A stretch of 64,000 bases of DNA, from assembly GCA_030442035.1 (NCBI GenBank), contig JAUJEA010000001.1, positions 1,209,559 to 1,273,558 of the forward strand, in the 5' to 3' direction. The notes beneath the pieces are model-generated. The model was not told where the DNA came from, did not search any database, and worked only from the letters and a program-made list of their open reading frames with translations. The stretch is from Splendidivirga corallicola. GTDB taxonomy: Bacteria > Bacteroidota > Bacteroidia > Cytophagales > Cyclobacteriaceae. Each line of letters starts with the position of its first letter. Position 1 is the first letter of the stretch. The position numbers and the translations under genes are program-made. Shown here piece by piece: positions 35,791-44,868 of the stretch.

Positions 35791-37263
35791 CTAGTAACCA
35801 GGATTTTGAATTACTACGTTCCCTGAGATGTCAATTTCTCCCTGAGGTATTGGAAAAAGAAGATCGTCACTGGTCAAGGAAATATCTACGGCCATACCAA
35901 ATTTGTTCAATTGCTGAGATTCTATCTGTGTTTCCATTATAGAAATAACATCAGTATCTGATAAACGCTGTAGGTCGATCCATCGATGAAATTCAAATGC
36001 TAACTCCCATCTTCTTTCATTCATTACTTTTTCCATAAAAGTGCCTGGATCACCTGGTCCAATATCCGGGAGTCCAGCCCTGGCCCTTACCTGATTTATA
36101 AAACCGTATGCTTCGGATCCTTCACCTAATGCTTCTGCGAGCATTAATAAAACATCGGCATACCTGAGTAGCACTAAATTAATGTCACTCCCCTGACCCG
36201 CTGCAGTGGGATCAATGTATTTTGAAATATAAGGACCTATATATGTTCCTTCCGTAGTAATTCCAAAAGTTCCAGTAATACGCAAATCCGAAGGGTCATA
36301 GGAATCAACCAAATCCTGTGTTGGATAAGCTGATAAAATAACTCGGTTACTCCCACCCGCAACTATCCCCTTTTCAGCGGCAACACTTGCAGGGATGAAC
36401 GCATTATTTCCTCCCCAACCTGTTTGATTTGATGGATTAAAATTTACTTCGAAAATTGCTTCATCGGAGTTATCATTTCCTGCAGCATGGATATCAGCGA
36501 AATTTGGTAACAACGAATATCGGCCTTCTACTTGTCTTAAAGCTGCAACGGCTGCCGAAGCATTGCCTCTTTGTAACTCTACCTTACCCAGTAGTGTCAA
36601 TGCAGCTCCACTTGTAGCTCTACCTATCTCATTAGTATTACCTCCCGCATACTCATCAGGAAGAATTGTAGCTGCCTCTGTTAAATCCTGTACAATTAAA
36701 TTGTATACCTCACTTACATCAGATCTTGGTAAGATGGTGTTATCAAAATCCCGGGTTGGTTCAGTTCTCAAAGGCACTCCTCCCCAAATATTAACCAAAT
36801 GAAAATATGTGAGGGCTCTCAAAAACTTAGCCTCACCTGCTACCCTATCGATCAGCGCTTTATCACCCACTGCATCAGGACCACTTGCAATAACATTATT
36901 GGCCAGGTTAACTATATTCCATAAGGCTTCCCAGGCTCCGGAGATTGGAAGATTTCCGGGTCCTTCATTAAAAAGATCGGTTTCTACTCGTTCTGCCTGA
37001 TCCGTATGGTCCATACCTGCATTATCAGATCTAGATTCCAACAGGGTAAATAGCAAAGGTGAACCACCGTCTCCACGAGTAATCATTAATCTTTGGGCGG
37101 CATATACTCCATTGACTCCGATAACCATCTCATTATCTGTAGAGTAAAAAGTTGAAGCATCTATTCTATCTTGAGGAACTACATCAAGAAAATCATCACA
37201 TCCCGAAAAAAGTGCAATGATCAATAGGACAAAGAGTGATCTATATATTTTCATTTTCTTCAT
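35791..37263 (-). CDS. SusD/RagB-family nutrient-binding lipoprotein
   Basis: 490 residues. Lipoprotein signal with cysteine 22 in LFSGCDDFLDVVPQD, followed by the classical SusD N-terminal domain (STDNEMVIGVNGVYAAQRLM), TPR-like helices (EAKFLRALTYFHLVNIWGGV with PLRTEPTRD) and the C-terminal RagB/SusD region (NLVLLRYADVLLMLAEALGE, INQVRARAGLPDI, ERRWELAFEFHRWIDLQRLS, LFPIPQGEIDIS). Unlike the SusD of locus 1 this is the canonical type (PF07980/PF14322), usually glycan-binding. It begins ten bases after susC, so the pair is co-transcribed. Confidence 0.95.
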   Translation of the reverse strand: MKKMKIYRSLFVLLIIALFSGCDDFLDVVPQDRIDASTFYSTDNEMVIGVNGVYAAQRLMITRGDGGSPLLFTLLESRSDNAGMDHTDQAERVETDLFNEGPGNLPISGAWEALWNIVNLANNVIASGPDAVGDKALIDRVAGEAKFLRALTYFHLVNIWGGVPLRTEPTRDFDNTILPRSDVSEVYNLIVQDLTEAATILPDEYAGGNTNEIGRATSGAALTLLGKVELQRGNASAAVAALRQVEGRYSLLPNFADIHAAGNDNSDEAIFEVNFNPSNQTGWGGNNAFIPASVAAEKGIVAGGSNRVILSAYPTQDLVDSYDPSDLRITGTFGITTEGTYIGPYISKYIDPTAAGQGSDINLVLLRYADVLLMLAEALGEGSEAYGFINQVRARAGLPDIGPGDPGTFMEKVMNERRWELAFEFHRWIDLQRLSDTDVISIMETQIESQQLNKFGMAVDISLTSDDLLFPIPQGEIDISGNVVIQNPGY

Positions 37264-37273
37264 TTTTTAATTG

Positions 37274-40200
37274 TTAAAAACTGAAATTAACTCCGAAGGT
37301 CCATATTCTTGGCAATGGGTTGCCAACGCCAATGGTAAGCCCCAACTCCCGGCCATCTGATACTCCAGGTATTCTGGATCCACCGAAGAGCGATGGGCCT
37401 CCGTTTGAAATAAACCTAAGATCAGGGTTAACTCCAATGAAATCAGTCCAGGTCTTAACATTCTCAATTGAAGTAAAAATAGTTGCATTCATGATTCCAA
37501 TCTTGCTTAATAGTGTTTCAGGAATTGAATAGGTCAAGGTGATATTCTTAAACCTTAAATAATCAGTCTTTTGATTTCCCAGACTCGATACAGTCGAAAT
37601 GCCATCATTAAATCTGCCAGCTGCCGGAGTTCGGCCGTCTCCTGGCTGGCTTTCTGAAATGTACCTTCCATCATACCAATACTCTTTAGAGAAATTAAGA
37701 TTGGGAGCTCCGGGAGCCGCTGATGGAGCTCCAATTTGGATATTATAAAGGTCCAAGATATATCCCCCAGACTGCCCCTGAAACAATGCGCTCAGTTCAA
37801 ATCCTTTGTATCTAACTTTTGTATTAAAACCAAAGACCCAATCAAGGTTTGTTCCTTCAAGATTCTGCCCATCAGGTCCAAGGAAATTACTGATTGCACC
37901 GTTTCCATCAACATCTTCATAAATGATATCTCCCGGTTGTGGTGTTGCCGATGCTGCAAATACCCCGTCAGGTAATGTTTGTCCTTCACGAAGAATACCT
38001 ACTGCTCTGGTAACGTGAATATTTTGTAATTCACCTCCCACTGTTCTCCTCAAAGCGCCAAAGAAGTTTCTTATTTCGTCATCTCCACCCAGGTCAAGGA
38101 TCTCCTGATCGTTCTTGGTTACATTACCCCCTACTGACCAACTAAACTCACTATTTTCAATCAAATTAACATTGGCTGCAAGTTCAATTCCTTTATTCCT
38201 CATACTTCCAATGTTGGTCAGAAAACCTGTAAAGCCTGAAGAAGCTACGAGGTTCCGAGAAAGCAATAAACTGGTAGTTTCGTTATTATAATAATCTAAA
38301 ACTATATTGAACTTATCGTCAAACAGCGTGAGATCCAGACCTATGTTCAATTGTTTAGAAGTTTCCCAGGTCAAACCTGGATTCCCAGGAGATGAAATTC
38401 GAATTCCTGTAACTTGAGCACTTCCAAAAGCCTGATTTACCGGATTCAAACTTGGTCTAGCAATAAAATTAGGGATAGCATTGCTGCCAGTTGAGCCATA
38501 AGAAACCCTTAACTTGGCATTATCAACAAAGCCTAAATCTTGAATAAAGGGCTCTTTCGAAAGTCTCCAACCTAAGGCAAACGATCCAAAAGTTTGATTT
38601 CTGTTATTTGCTCCAAAACGTGAGCTTCCATCCCTCCTAACTGTGGCTGTTAAAAGGTAGCGCTCCTTAAAAGAATAGTTAGCCCGACCCAGCAAAGAAA
38701 CAAGGGTATTTTCTGAGAGACTATTAAAGGATGTTAAGGTCTCACTATTACCAAGTGATAATATAATCGGTCCCTGAACTTGTAATTCAGACACATTAGC
38801 GCCCAATGCTTCAAATTGATCTTTTTGTAGTGTAAATCCTCCTAAAATATCAAAAGCATGATCTTGACCTATTTGTCGTTTGTATGTAACAATATTTTCA
38901 TTTAGCCAGCCTACCTGTTGTTGTTTTGCAAGCCCCAATGTACTAACCACCGGGTAACCGTTACGAGTTATTCCATCATTAGGTGCATTATAAAGTCTCT
39001 CGAAAGAATCACTACCCAAGTTGGTTGATATCGAAGATTTTAGAATTAATCCTTCAATTGGTTCTATAGCAAGATTCATTCCCCCAAGGAACCTAAATAT
39101 ATCCTGTGTGCTCTTATAGCGTTGGACCGTTTCCAGTGGATTACCCAAAGGATTGAATCCTGTCATATCTGCGCCAACCGAAAAACTACCATCATTCCTT
39201 CTAACCGGAATGATTGGAGCCAATTGCACTGCTTGTGAATATGCAGAACTAAACAAACCTGCAAGACCATTTACTTCCGTGTTGTCCGATGCTGAAACTA
39301 TAGAATAGTTTGGTGCTAAACTTAAGCTGAAAGTAATCCTATCCGAAGGATGGTATTCCAAATTCATTCGAGCGGAGTACTTTGTAAATCCCTGTCCGGA
39401 GATTACACCGCTTTGATCGGTATAGTTTCCGGATAACAGATAGGTAACTTTCTCAGTTCCTCCGGAAGCAGAAATCGAGTAGTTCTGAAAAGTGCCTGTT
39501 TTTAGAAGTTCGTCCTGCCAATCAGTGTCTGTTTGACCATCCCAAAAATTAGTTATAAAATCGGGGGTCACACCACCATTTGCCTCCGTATGGTATTGCA
39601 CGTACTCCTGAGCATTAAGCACATCGTATCGAGCACTCTCAGGAACTGATGAGAATCCGGTGTTAACCGATACGTCAAACCTAGCATCACCTTGCTTTCC
39701 TTTTTTTGTGGTTATAATTATCACACCGTTTGCCCCTCTGGAACCATAGATGGCAGTTGATGAAGCATCTTTTAGGATCTCGATCGACTGTATATCTGCT
39801 GGATTGATGGACTGGGCATTTCGTTGATCAGTTGGAAAACCATCTATTACCCATAACGGCTCATATCCGGCAGATAAGCTGCCAATTGATCTAACAGTAA
39901 TGCGAGAAAGCTGCCCTGGAGCATTATCTCGTGCCCCCACATTTAAGCCAGGTGCCAAACCTTGCAGAACATTATCTACGGAAGTCACAGGCCTTTGCTC
40001 TATTGTTTCGGAGCCAATCGAGGTGATCGCGCCTGTGACATCTTTCTTAGCTTGTGTACCATACCCAACAACTACTACCTCCGAAAGTGTTTCAACATCA
40101 GGGGTAAGTACAAAATCAACAGTAGTTCTTCCAGTTATGTCAACTTCCTCTGTTAAATAACCAACATAGGAAAAAACTAATGTAGTCGCATCATCCGGAA

Positions 40201-40750
40201 CGTTCAGTTTATAATTACCCTCAATATCTGTAACAATTCCAATACTTGTATCTTTAACCAAAACATTTACTCCCGGAAGTCCATTTCCATTTTCGTCGGT
40301 TACTTTGCCTACAATGGTTTTATCTCTAAGGATTTCTACAGCCAAGTCCTTTTTTCGCTTATCCAAATGTCGAACGTCAATGTTCTCATTGATCTGTTTA
40401 AAACTTACGCCTGCCTGCCTCGATAGATCGAGAAGGGCTTCTTCAACTGTTCCCCTATTTATGTCTAGGTCAACTTTCTGGTTGAGATTGATCTTTTCTT
40501 TACTCAAAACAAAGTTAAAGCTGGTACGGTCCTCGATCATTTTGAGGGCCTTAAACAGGCTTACCTGGTTCAAATTGATGTCAATCTGAACTTCTTTAAC
40601 ACTCTTCACCTGTGCTTTGGACTCTCTCGCTATCAGAGAACTTAAACTCAGGCAAATGATACATAGAATACAAAATGAGAGCTTACTCAATTTTATAAGG
40701 GTTTGTAAAATTTTAATTTGCATTTGTTCGTGTTTATAGGTTAAAATCAT
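37274..40750 (-). CDS. SusC/RagA TonB-dependent outer-membrane transporter with STN domain
   Basis: 1158 residues (1149 if translation starts at the ATG at 40723, which gives MQIKILQTLIKLSKLSFCIL as signal peptide). STN domain at about 50-120 (VQIDINLNQVSLFKALKMIE), carboxypeptidase-D-like domain at 140-215 (GKVTDENGNGLPGVNVLVKD), the SusC hallmark VVVVGYGTQAKKDVTGAITS, plug with TVRSIGSLSAGYEPLWVIDG and ILKDASSTAIYGSRGANGVI, and a barrel ending FGVNFSF. Imports substrate bound by the adjacent SusD using TonB energy; the STN domain should signal to the FecR encoded 98 bases upstream. Confidence 0.96.
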   Translation of the reverse strand: MILTYKHEQMQIKILQTLIKLSKLSFCILCIICLSLSSLIARESKAQVKSVKEVQIDINLNQVSLFKALKMIEDRTSFNFVLSKEKINLNQKVDLDINRGTVEEALLDLSRQAGVSFKQINENIDVRHLDKRKKDLAVEILRDKTIVGKVTDENGNGLPGVNVLVKDTSIGIVTDIEGNYKLNVPDDATTLVFSYVGYLTEEVDITGRTTVDFVLTPDVETLSEVVVVGYGTQAKKDVTGAITSIGSETIEQRPVTSVDNVLQGLAPGLNVGARDNAPGQLSRITVRSIGSLSAGYEPLWVIDGFPTDQRNAQSINPADIQSIEILKDASSTAIYGSRGANGVIIITTKKGKQGDARFDVSVNTGFSSVPESARYDVLNAQEYVQYHTEANGGVTPDFITNFWDGQTDTDWQDELLKTGTFQNYSISASGGTEKVTYLLSGNYTDQSGVISGQGFTKYSARMNLEYHPSDRITFSLSLAPNYSIVSASDNTEVNGLAGLFSSAYSQAVQLAPIIPVRRNDGSFSVGADMTGFNPLGNPLETVQRYKSTQDIFRFLGGMNLAIEPIEGLILKSSISTNLGSDSFERLYNAPNDGITRNGYPVVSTLGLAKQQQVGWLNENIVTYKRQIGQDHAFDILGGFTLQKDQFEALGANVSELQVQGPIILSLGNSETLTSFNSLSENTLVSLLGRANYSFKERYLLTATVRRDGSSRFGANNRNQTFGSFALGWRLSKEPFIQDLGFVDNAKLRVSYGSTGSNAIPNFIARPSLNPVNQAFGSAQVTGIRISSPGNPGLTWETSKQLNIGLDLTLFDDKFNIVLDYYNNETTSLLLSRNLVASSGFTGFLTNIGSMRNKGIELAANVNLIENSEFSWSVGGNVTKNDQEILDLGGDDEIRNFFGALRRTVGGELQNIHVTRAVGILREGQTLPDGVFAASATPQPGDIIYEDVDGNGAISNFLGPDGQNLEGTNLDWVFGFNTKVRYKGFELSALFQGQSGGYILDLYNIQIGAPSAAPGAPNLNFSKEYWYDGRYISESQPGDGRTPAAGRFNDGISTVSSLGNQKTDYLRFKNITLTYSIPETLLSKIGIMNATIFTSIENVKTWTDFIGVNPDLRFISNGGPSLFGGSRIPGVSDGRELGLTIGVGNPLPRIWTFGVNFSF

Positions 40751-40847
40751 TAATTGACTCGATTATCCTTCTCCCAAAAAATTTGGCGATAAGGAGCAGG
40801 ATAATGGCTCTAAATACTGTCTTTGTCTTTATGTTTTCATAGGCATC

Positions 40848-41894
40848 TTATTTAAATTTTATTAATATGTCTTTTCCATTTATTTCATAGTCGAACTTCA
40901 GAGAATATCCCAAATTTTCCAACAATAACTCCAGTGACATATTTTTGAACTTCCCCGAAACAGTTATAGGAGCAAGTGGTGCCCCTTGTACTGAGATCTC
41001 CACTGCATACCAGCGTGACAATATTTCTAAAGCTTCATCCAAAGGTGTATCCTCAAAATATATAATCCGATTCCTCCAAACAGACAATGATTCGGCGCTT
41101 TCCTCGGTTCTTTTCAATTTGTCGAATTTGCTGTCAAAAAGCGCTACCTCTGATGGATTCAATATTATCTGGTCGCTGTTAGTAGTATTGTTGACCAAAA
41201 CACTACCTTCTACCAATGCAACTTTTATATTCTTTAGAAAAGCATTTACATTGAACTCCGTTCCCAGTGCTGTAACAGAAATATGATCAGTGATTACCGT
41301 AAAAGGGCGAGTTTTGTCCTCAGCTACCTCGAAATAGGCTTCACCCCTTAGATGAATCTTTCGTTGATCAACACTAAAGCCTTCTTTGTAACGGAGTTCA
41401 CTTTCCGCATTTAGATGTACAACGCTACCATCAGTAAGTTGGATTCTGGACTTCTGACCAGGCGGGTTTGATTTGATGGTCAGTTGAGTTTCTTGTACAA
41501 CTGGTTGCTCTTCTCCTAAATTATAATAGATCCCCCATACAACTGCCAAGAACAGGACTATGAACACTGCCGCATATTTCATTGCAGACCTCCATATTGG
41601 TGTTTTCTTGTAAACAGACAGTCTATCATTACGATTTTGCCGGTCGAATTCATCCGCAACTTTTGTAATTTTCTTCCAGATCTGGTCCTTATTGGAATAA
41701 TTCACTGATTTAGATTCCATATTCGAAGACGAGATTATCTGTCTGGCAACTTTGAGGTCTTGGAGATCAAAATCTTTAAATGCAGCGATCAAATGGGCTG
41801 GCAAAGCCTCATCATTATTTAGGAGTAAAACCTCTTTCCTGAATTCTTCATTTTCTACCAGGTACTGTATATTTCGGAATTCCTGATTTTTCAA
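40848..41894 (-). CDS. FecR-family anti-sigma factor
   Basis: 348 residues: cytoplasmic N-terminal part, one membrane helix at about residues 103-123 (YAAVFIVLFLAVVWGIYYNL), FecR domain (GSVVHLNAESELRYKEGFSV, GEAYFEVAEDKTRPFTVITD), and a DUF4974-type C-terminal STN-like domain (FEDTPLDEALEILSRWYAVE, ending GKDILIKFK). Holds the ECF sigma factor encoded upstream until SusC signals. The only start codons before the conserved region are non-ATG: TTG at 41894, with a stop in frame four codons upstream. Confidence 0.93.
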   Translation of the reverse strand: MKNQEFRNIQYLVENEEFRKEVLLLNNDEALPAHLIAAFKDFDLQDLKVARQIISSSNMESKSVNYSNKDQIWKKITKVADEFDRQNRNDRLSVYKKTPIWRSAMKYAAVFIVLFLAVVWGIYYNLGEEQPVVQETQLTIKSNPPGQKSRIQLTDGSVVHLNAESELRYKEGFSVDQRKIHLRGEAYFEVAEDKTRPFTVITDHISVTALGTEFNVNAFLKNIKVALVEGSVLVNNTTNSDQIILNPSEVALFDSKFDKLKRTEESAESLSVWRNRIIYFEDTPLDEALEILSRWYAVEISVQGAPLAPITVSGKFKNMSLELLLENLGYSLKFDYEINGKDILIKFK

Positions 41895-42038
41895 TTTTCT
41901 AATTTTTTATTTAATAGAGTCAGAAAGTAGAAAAACCTAATACCCTGAATTGAAAAAAAAATATTTTTTATGTAATTCTTAAAAAAATAGACAAAGTCAA
42001 TTATTCCATTCAACGAAACTTATGTTTCATTAAGGATT

Positions 42039-42635
42039 TCATCCAAATAATGGCGAAAAAATTATGAGAGCTTGTATGGTTTTTCGGAGGTTGGATATGG
42101 CTCTCGATAGCAGGTTGTAGGCAGTACCTATTGTGATGTTCATAATTTTAGATATTTCTTCACCACCCAGATTCTGATAATACTTTAAATATATTACCTC
42201 ACGCTGTTTGGGCGGGAGAGCATCAACAGCGCTTTTCAATTTTTCCGAATTGTCAGCCTGATCTTGAAATGGATTTTTATCTATAACATCTAGTGTTTCA
42301 TCAAGTGTTATTCCCTTACTTAGCCTAAGGGTCTTAATCAGTCGATTTCTTAAGCACCAGATCAGATAGGTAGTTATGGAAATCTTTATATCAAGATTCT
42401 CCTTTTTTTTCCAAAGGTAAATAAACAACTCTTGGATCTGGTCTTCTACCAGGCTTTGATCAGAGCAGATATTTAGGCCATAATTCAAAAGTCTTTCAAA
42501 ATTCTGATCATAGATATATTGAAATGTTGTTCTGCTCCCCTCTTTAAAGGAGTTCCAAACAAGTCGATCAGACGTTTTTTCTCTACTATAGTTCTGATTC
42601 GTATAAATATCCCGATGTGAAATGTTACCAGACAA
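42039..42635 (-). CDS. ECF sigma-70 factor (SusC/FecR-linked)
   Basis: 198 residues. Region 2 at about 30-95 (FQYIYDQNFERLLNYGLNIC, VEDQIQELFIYLWKKKENLD) and region 4 at about 135-190 (LPPKQREVIYLKYYQNLGGE, EISKIMNITIGTAYNLLSRA). First gene of locus 2, expected to activate susCD when FecR is relieved. There is no ATG in frame before region 2: TTG at 42635 is the best start, with a stop six codons further upstream. The sequence is only distantly like the sigma factor of locus 1, so the two circuits should be insulated from each other. Confidence 0.92.
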   Translation of the reverse strand: MSGNISHRDIYTNQNYSREKTSDRLVWNSFKEGSRTTFQYIYDQNFERLLNYGLNICSDQSLVEDQIQELFIYLWKKKENLDIKISITTYLIWCLRNRLIKTLRLSKGITLDETLDVIDKNPFQDQADNSEKLKSAVDALPPKQREVIYLKYYQNLGGEEISKIMNITIGTAYNLLSRAISNLRKTIQALIIFSPLFG

Positions 42636-42841
42636 ATCGTTCTCTATATAAACTTAATTCTTTTTTGCCTAAAATAAGAAAAAGCTTCAAAGTTCAAACC
42701 GTTTGGTTCAAGGCCTTTCAAATGCCAAATAAAGCAATATTTTGTTATATTTGAGAGATTTATAGTTAAATCGTTAATTGATTCGAATCTGCTGTAGGAT
42801 TGTTTGGCGATAGTCTTATAGCAAGGGATTTGGCTCAAGTT

Positions 42842-42873
42842 AAGCCGGAATTATATAAATAGTTCCGGCTTTT
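42842..42873 (+). terminator. Terminator-like hairpin without an intact upstream gene
   Basis: AAGCCGGAA / TTCCGGCTT, perfect 9-bp stem with a 12-nt loop, followed by TT on the plus strand. The short open tail 42782-42862 ends with its stop codon inside the loop. It may be the leftover end of a lost plus-strand gene. Confidence 0.45.
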
Positions 42874-43115
42874 AAATTTGATGGTTTGGAAAAATGGATA
42901 TGGAATAGATAGAATAAAAAATGAGTAATAAGTACCATTACGAAACAACAAACCCGGATCTCCGGTTTCTTTTTCCTCAGAAAAGAGTTATCTCATTGGA
43001 TCCCAATTCATTAAAGAGGATCAACTAGTATTGATAAAGTTATTTTTTGAGTTTAAAGATAAGGGAGTAATGTCTGGTAGAATTTCAGATTAATTACTCA
43101 TTCATAATCCTCTTA

Positions 43116-43489
43116 TTAATAGATTTGATCATTAATAGTTAATTTCAAGATATAGACCCCGGGATATATTGAGGCAGCAACATCAAGTTTCTTATTGTAT
43201 TTTGTATTATTTTCCAATATAAAAATAGTGCTTCCACTCCTTTCTTATATTGCTCTTTAAGCTGATTGAAATTGACCATTTGCTCGGTGGCATACACGAA
43301 AGAAACACTTTCCACTGTTTCGAGGTGGTGTTGGGTAAGGTTACCTCTTTGAAGATATTTGAACAACCGATTCCGGACAGCAACTTTTAAATAAGACTGT
43401 AAGGAAGAAATACGGATAGTAGCACGTCTAAGATATAAATGAATAGAACCTCTTTTGTCTGCATTGCTGCTTTTGCCAGATCTAGTTTA
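43116..43489 (-). pseudogene. Probable TetR-family regulator relic with frameshift
   Basis: One minus-strand frame reads KRGSIHLYLRRATIRISSLQ then SYLKVAVRNRLFKYLQRGNL and TVESVSFVYATEQMVNFNQL, reminiscent of a TetR helix-turn-helix and first helices (kxxIL.a...TI..I...a.V..gtlFkYF..Ke.L). After about 43245 the similarity seems to move to the next frame, STIFILENNTKYNKKLDVAA, like the central TetR segment (fW.leN..ky.fl). No start codon or complete domain remains. The match is by eye only, and a random open frame is not excluded. Confidence 0.33.
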
Positions 43490-43569
43490 GTGATTTTGTA
43501 TATGTGGCGAAGAAAATTTACTCTTCACCACAAGTATTGAAAAGACATGGCTTTATGCTTACTATCGAA

Positions 43570-44157
43570 TTATGGTGTTACACCAATCTGACGCATCCAG
43601 TCTTCATTATCCCAAAACAACCATTCTTCTACGATCCTTCCGTCCTTCCATTTAGCAATTGTTGCTACACGAACCTCAAACTTCTTTCCGGTAGGCTGGA
43701 TAACTGCTCCATTTGGAAGGGTCATAGGAGTATCAAATGTTCCTCTACACTTAGCTATACCTGCAGTCCAGTCTTCTTCACCAAATCCAATGGTATGCTC
43801 ATAAATGTCAAAATCAGAAAAGGTCTTAAATAGAAAATTAAGTTCCGCTTCATGAGTAGGAAACATTCCCTCTGTTAAGGTATTATTCGTGTTATAAACC
43901 TTTACATCCGGAGCGTGAATTTCACCAATACGCTTCATATCACGGTTATTGAATGCTTCTAGATCAAGTTCATCATATAAAGCCAGGTTTTTCCTGACCG
44001 TTTCTTTCTCTTTTCGAAAGCCCTCTAATTCTTTTTTCAATTCAGAAACTTGCGCTTGTAACCGCTTAACTTCAGCATCGTTACCACAAGATAGTAATGT
44101 TGACAGGCCGATTACGACGACCGCCATATTTAATGGTCTTTTCATCTTTTTCTTCAT
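43570..44157 (-). CDS. SnoaL-like (ester cyclase family) lipoprotein
   Basis: 195 residues from the ATG at 44157, which yields a lipoprotein signal MKKKMKRPLNMAVVVIGLST-LLSC with cysteine 24; the frame stays open 60 codons further upstream but those residues do not look like a signal. Residues about 28-55 are a coiled coil (AEVKRLQAQVSELKKELEGF). The rest is a SnoaL/NTF2-like cone: LEAFNNRDMKRIGEIHAPDV, FDIYEHTIGFGEEDWTAGIA, FEVRVATIAKWKDGRIVEEW, LFWDNEDWMRQIG. Such proteins bind small hydrophobic ligands or act as cyclases/hydrolases; the substrate is unknown. It follows the luciferase-domain gene by about 180 bases on the same strand. Confidence 0.85.
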   Translation of the reverse strand: MKKKMKRPLNMAVVVIGLSTLLSCGNDAEVKRLQAQVSELKKELEGFRKEKETVRKNLALYDELDLEAFNNRDMKRIGEIHAPDVKVYNTNNTLTEGMFPTHEAELNFLFKTFSDFDIYEHTIGFGEEDWTAGIAKCRGTFDTPMTLPNGAVIQPTGKKFEVRVATIAKWKDGRIVEEWLFWDNEDWMRQIGVTP

Positions 44158-44336
44158 TTTACAATTGAACAATTTGATTATTTGAGTAGTAGTAAAACAG
44201 GAAATCTTCCCTCTTTCTATAGGGAAGAAATGCGATAAATAGGAAAACATGCCACCTGGAATCAAGTTAGTCCATGAACCAAAAAACAATAGCCCGATTC
44301 GCAACAGTGGTTTGACATATATTTCCATGCAATTCA

Positions 44337-44816
44337 CTATCCTTTGAATTTTAGGCCAGTAGCATACTCATAAGATTTGATCACCACAGATTTTACTATT
44401 TCCAGGTCTTCCTCATTGCGTGGAGCATATACCAGGATTTCCTTTATTCCCCTGTCGTAGAACATATGTCGCACTCCCCAATTTTTTGTAAGAATTTCTT
44501 CTTCCACTTCATCGGCAACAATAGCATGAATACTTCCATCCAAATGGAGATGTGTGAACTCTCTACCACCAGGAGGTATCATAAAAGCATCTATATGCCC
44601 CACGTCTTCGTTTTCATCCAGCCACATCGCCACTGTAGTGGGCACAGAAATTCTGGTGGGCTCTTTTCGTACTTTAGGAAAGGTGCTAAACATCCAATCA
44701 TGATATTTTTGATAAATATCCCTTGGACTTTTATCTGAATATTGCAATTGAGGCGGTACCTGTCCAACTTGCGGTTGCTCACCTTTTCTTAAGGGTAATT
44801 CAAATTTTGTTTCCAT
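44337..44816 (-). CDS. Luciferase-domain (DUF5519-type) protein
   Basis: 159 residues, no signal peptide. The segment FTHLHLDGSIHAIVADEVEE, followed by ILTKNWGVRHMFYDRG, a beta strand EILVYAPRNEEDLEIV and SYEYATG, matches the small 'luciferase domain' family found next to or within diverse proteins. The name comes from a weak link to a plant/dinoflagellate-related domain and does not imply light emission. Two histidines in the HLH motif could bind metal. A nested hairpin sits 17 bases upstream of its start codon. It probably shares a transcript with the SnoaL-like gene. Confidence 0.7.
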   Translation of the reverse strand: METKFELPLRKGEQPQVGQVPPQLQYSDKSPRDIYQKYHDWMFSTFPKVRKEPTRISVPTTVAMWLDENEDVGHIDAFMIPPGGREFTHLHLDGSIHAIVADEVEEEILTKNWGVRHMFYDRGIKEILVYAPRNEEDLEIVKSVVIKSYEYATGLKFKG

Positions 44817-44833
44817 TTTTTATGTCGCTTTGC

Positions 44834-44868
44834 AAGTAGCTTCTCATCACATATTGTGACAGCTACTT
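44834..44868 (-). promoter_or_regulatory. Nested hairpin in the leader of the luciferase-domain gene
   Basis: Outer arms AAGTAGC / GCTACTT enclose an inner perfect repeat TCACA-TAT-TGTGA. It lies in the 5' leader of the minus-strand transcript, 17 bases before the ATG at 44816. TGTGA half-sites recall Crp-type sites, and a Crp/Fnr gene is immediately upstream, but the half-sites face the opposite way from the Crp consensus. Confidence 0.35.

Larger units (their letters stand above)
42636..43569. other. Gene-poor region with decayed sequence
   Basis: 934 bases upstream of locus 2. Contents: an open plus-strand tail at 42782-42862 (26 codons, SAVGLFGDSLIARDLAQVKP) running into a terminator-like hairpin at 42842-42873, a second imperfect hairpin AAACCCGGA-TC-TCCGGTTT with a T-run near 42946, and a probable TetR relic at 43116-43489. 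The sigma gene promoter must also be here but is not evident. Confidence 0.5.

Noticed and set aside
42644-42838. 64-codon minus-strand open frame upstream of the locus 2 sigma gene
   Set aside because: No recognisable motif and it lies across the probable sigma-gene promoter region; treated as non-coding.
43116-43230. T9SS sorting-domain tail (SIYPGVYILKLTIND) at the end of the 43.1-kb relic
   Set aside because: The short segment resembles the end of a sorting domain, but the upstream residues fit a TetR-like core better and no signal peptide or cargo frame precedes it.
44337-44816. Luciferase-domain gene as a bioluminescence locus
   Set aside because: The domain name is historical; no luxAB-type oxygenase, reductase or aldehyde-forming genes are present.
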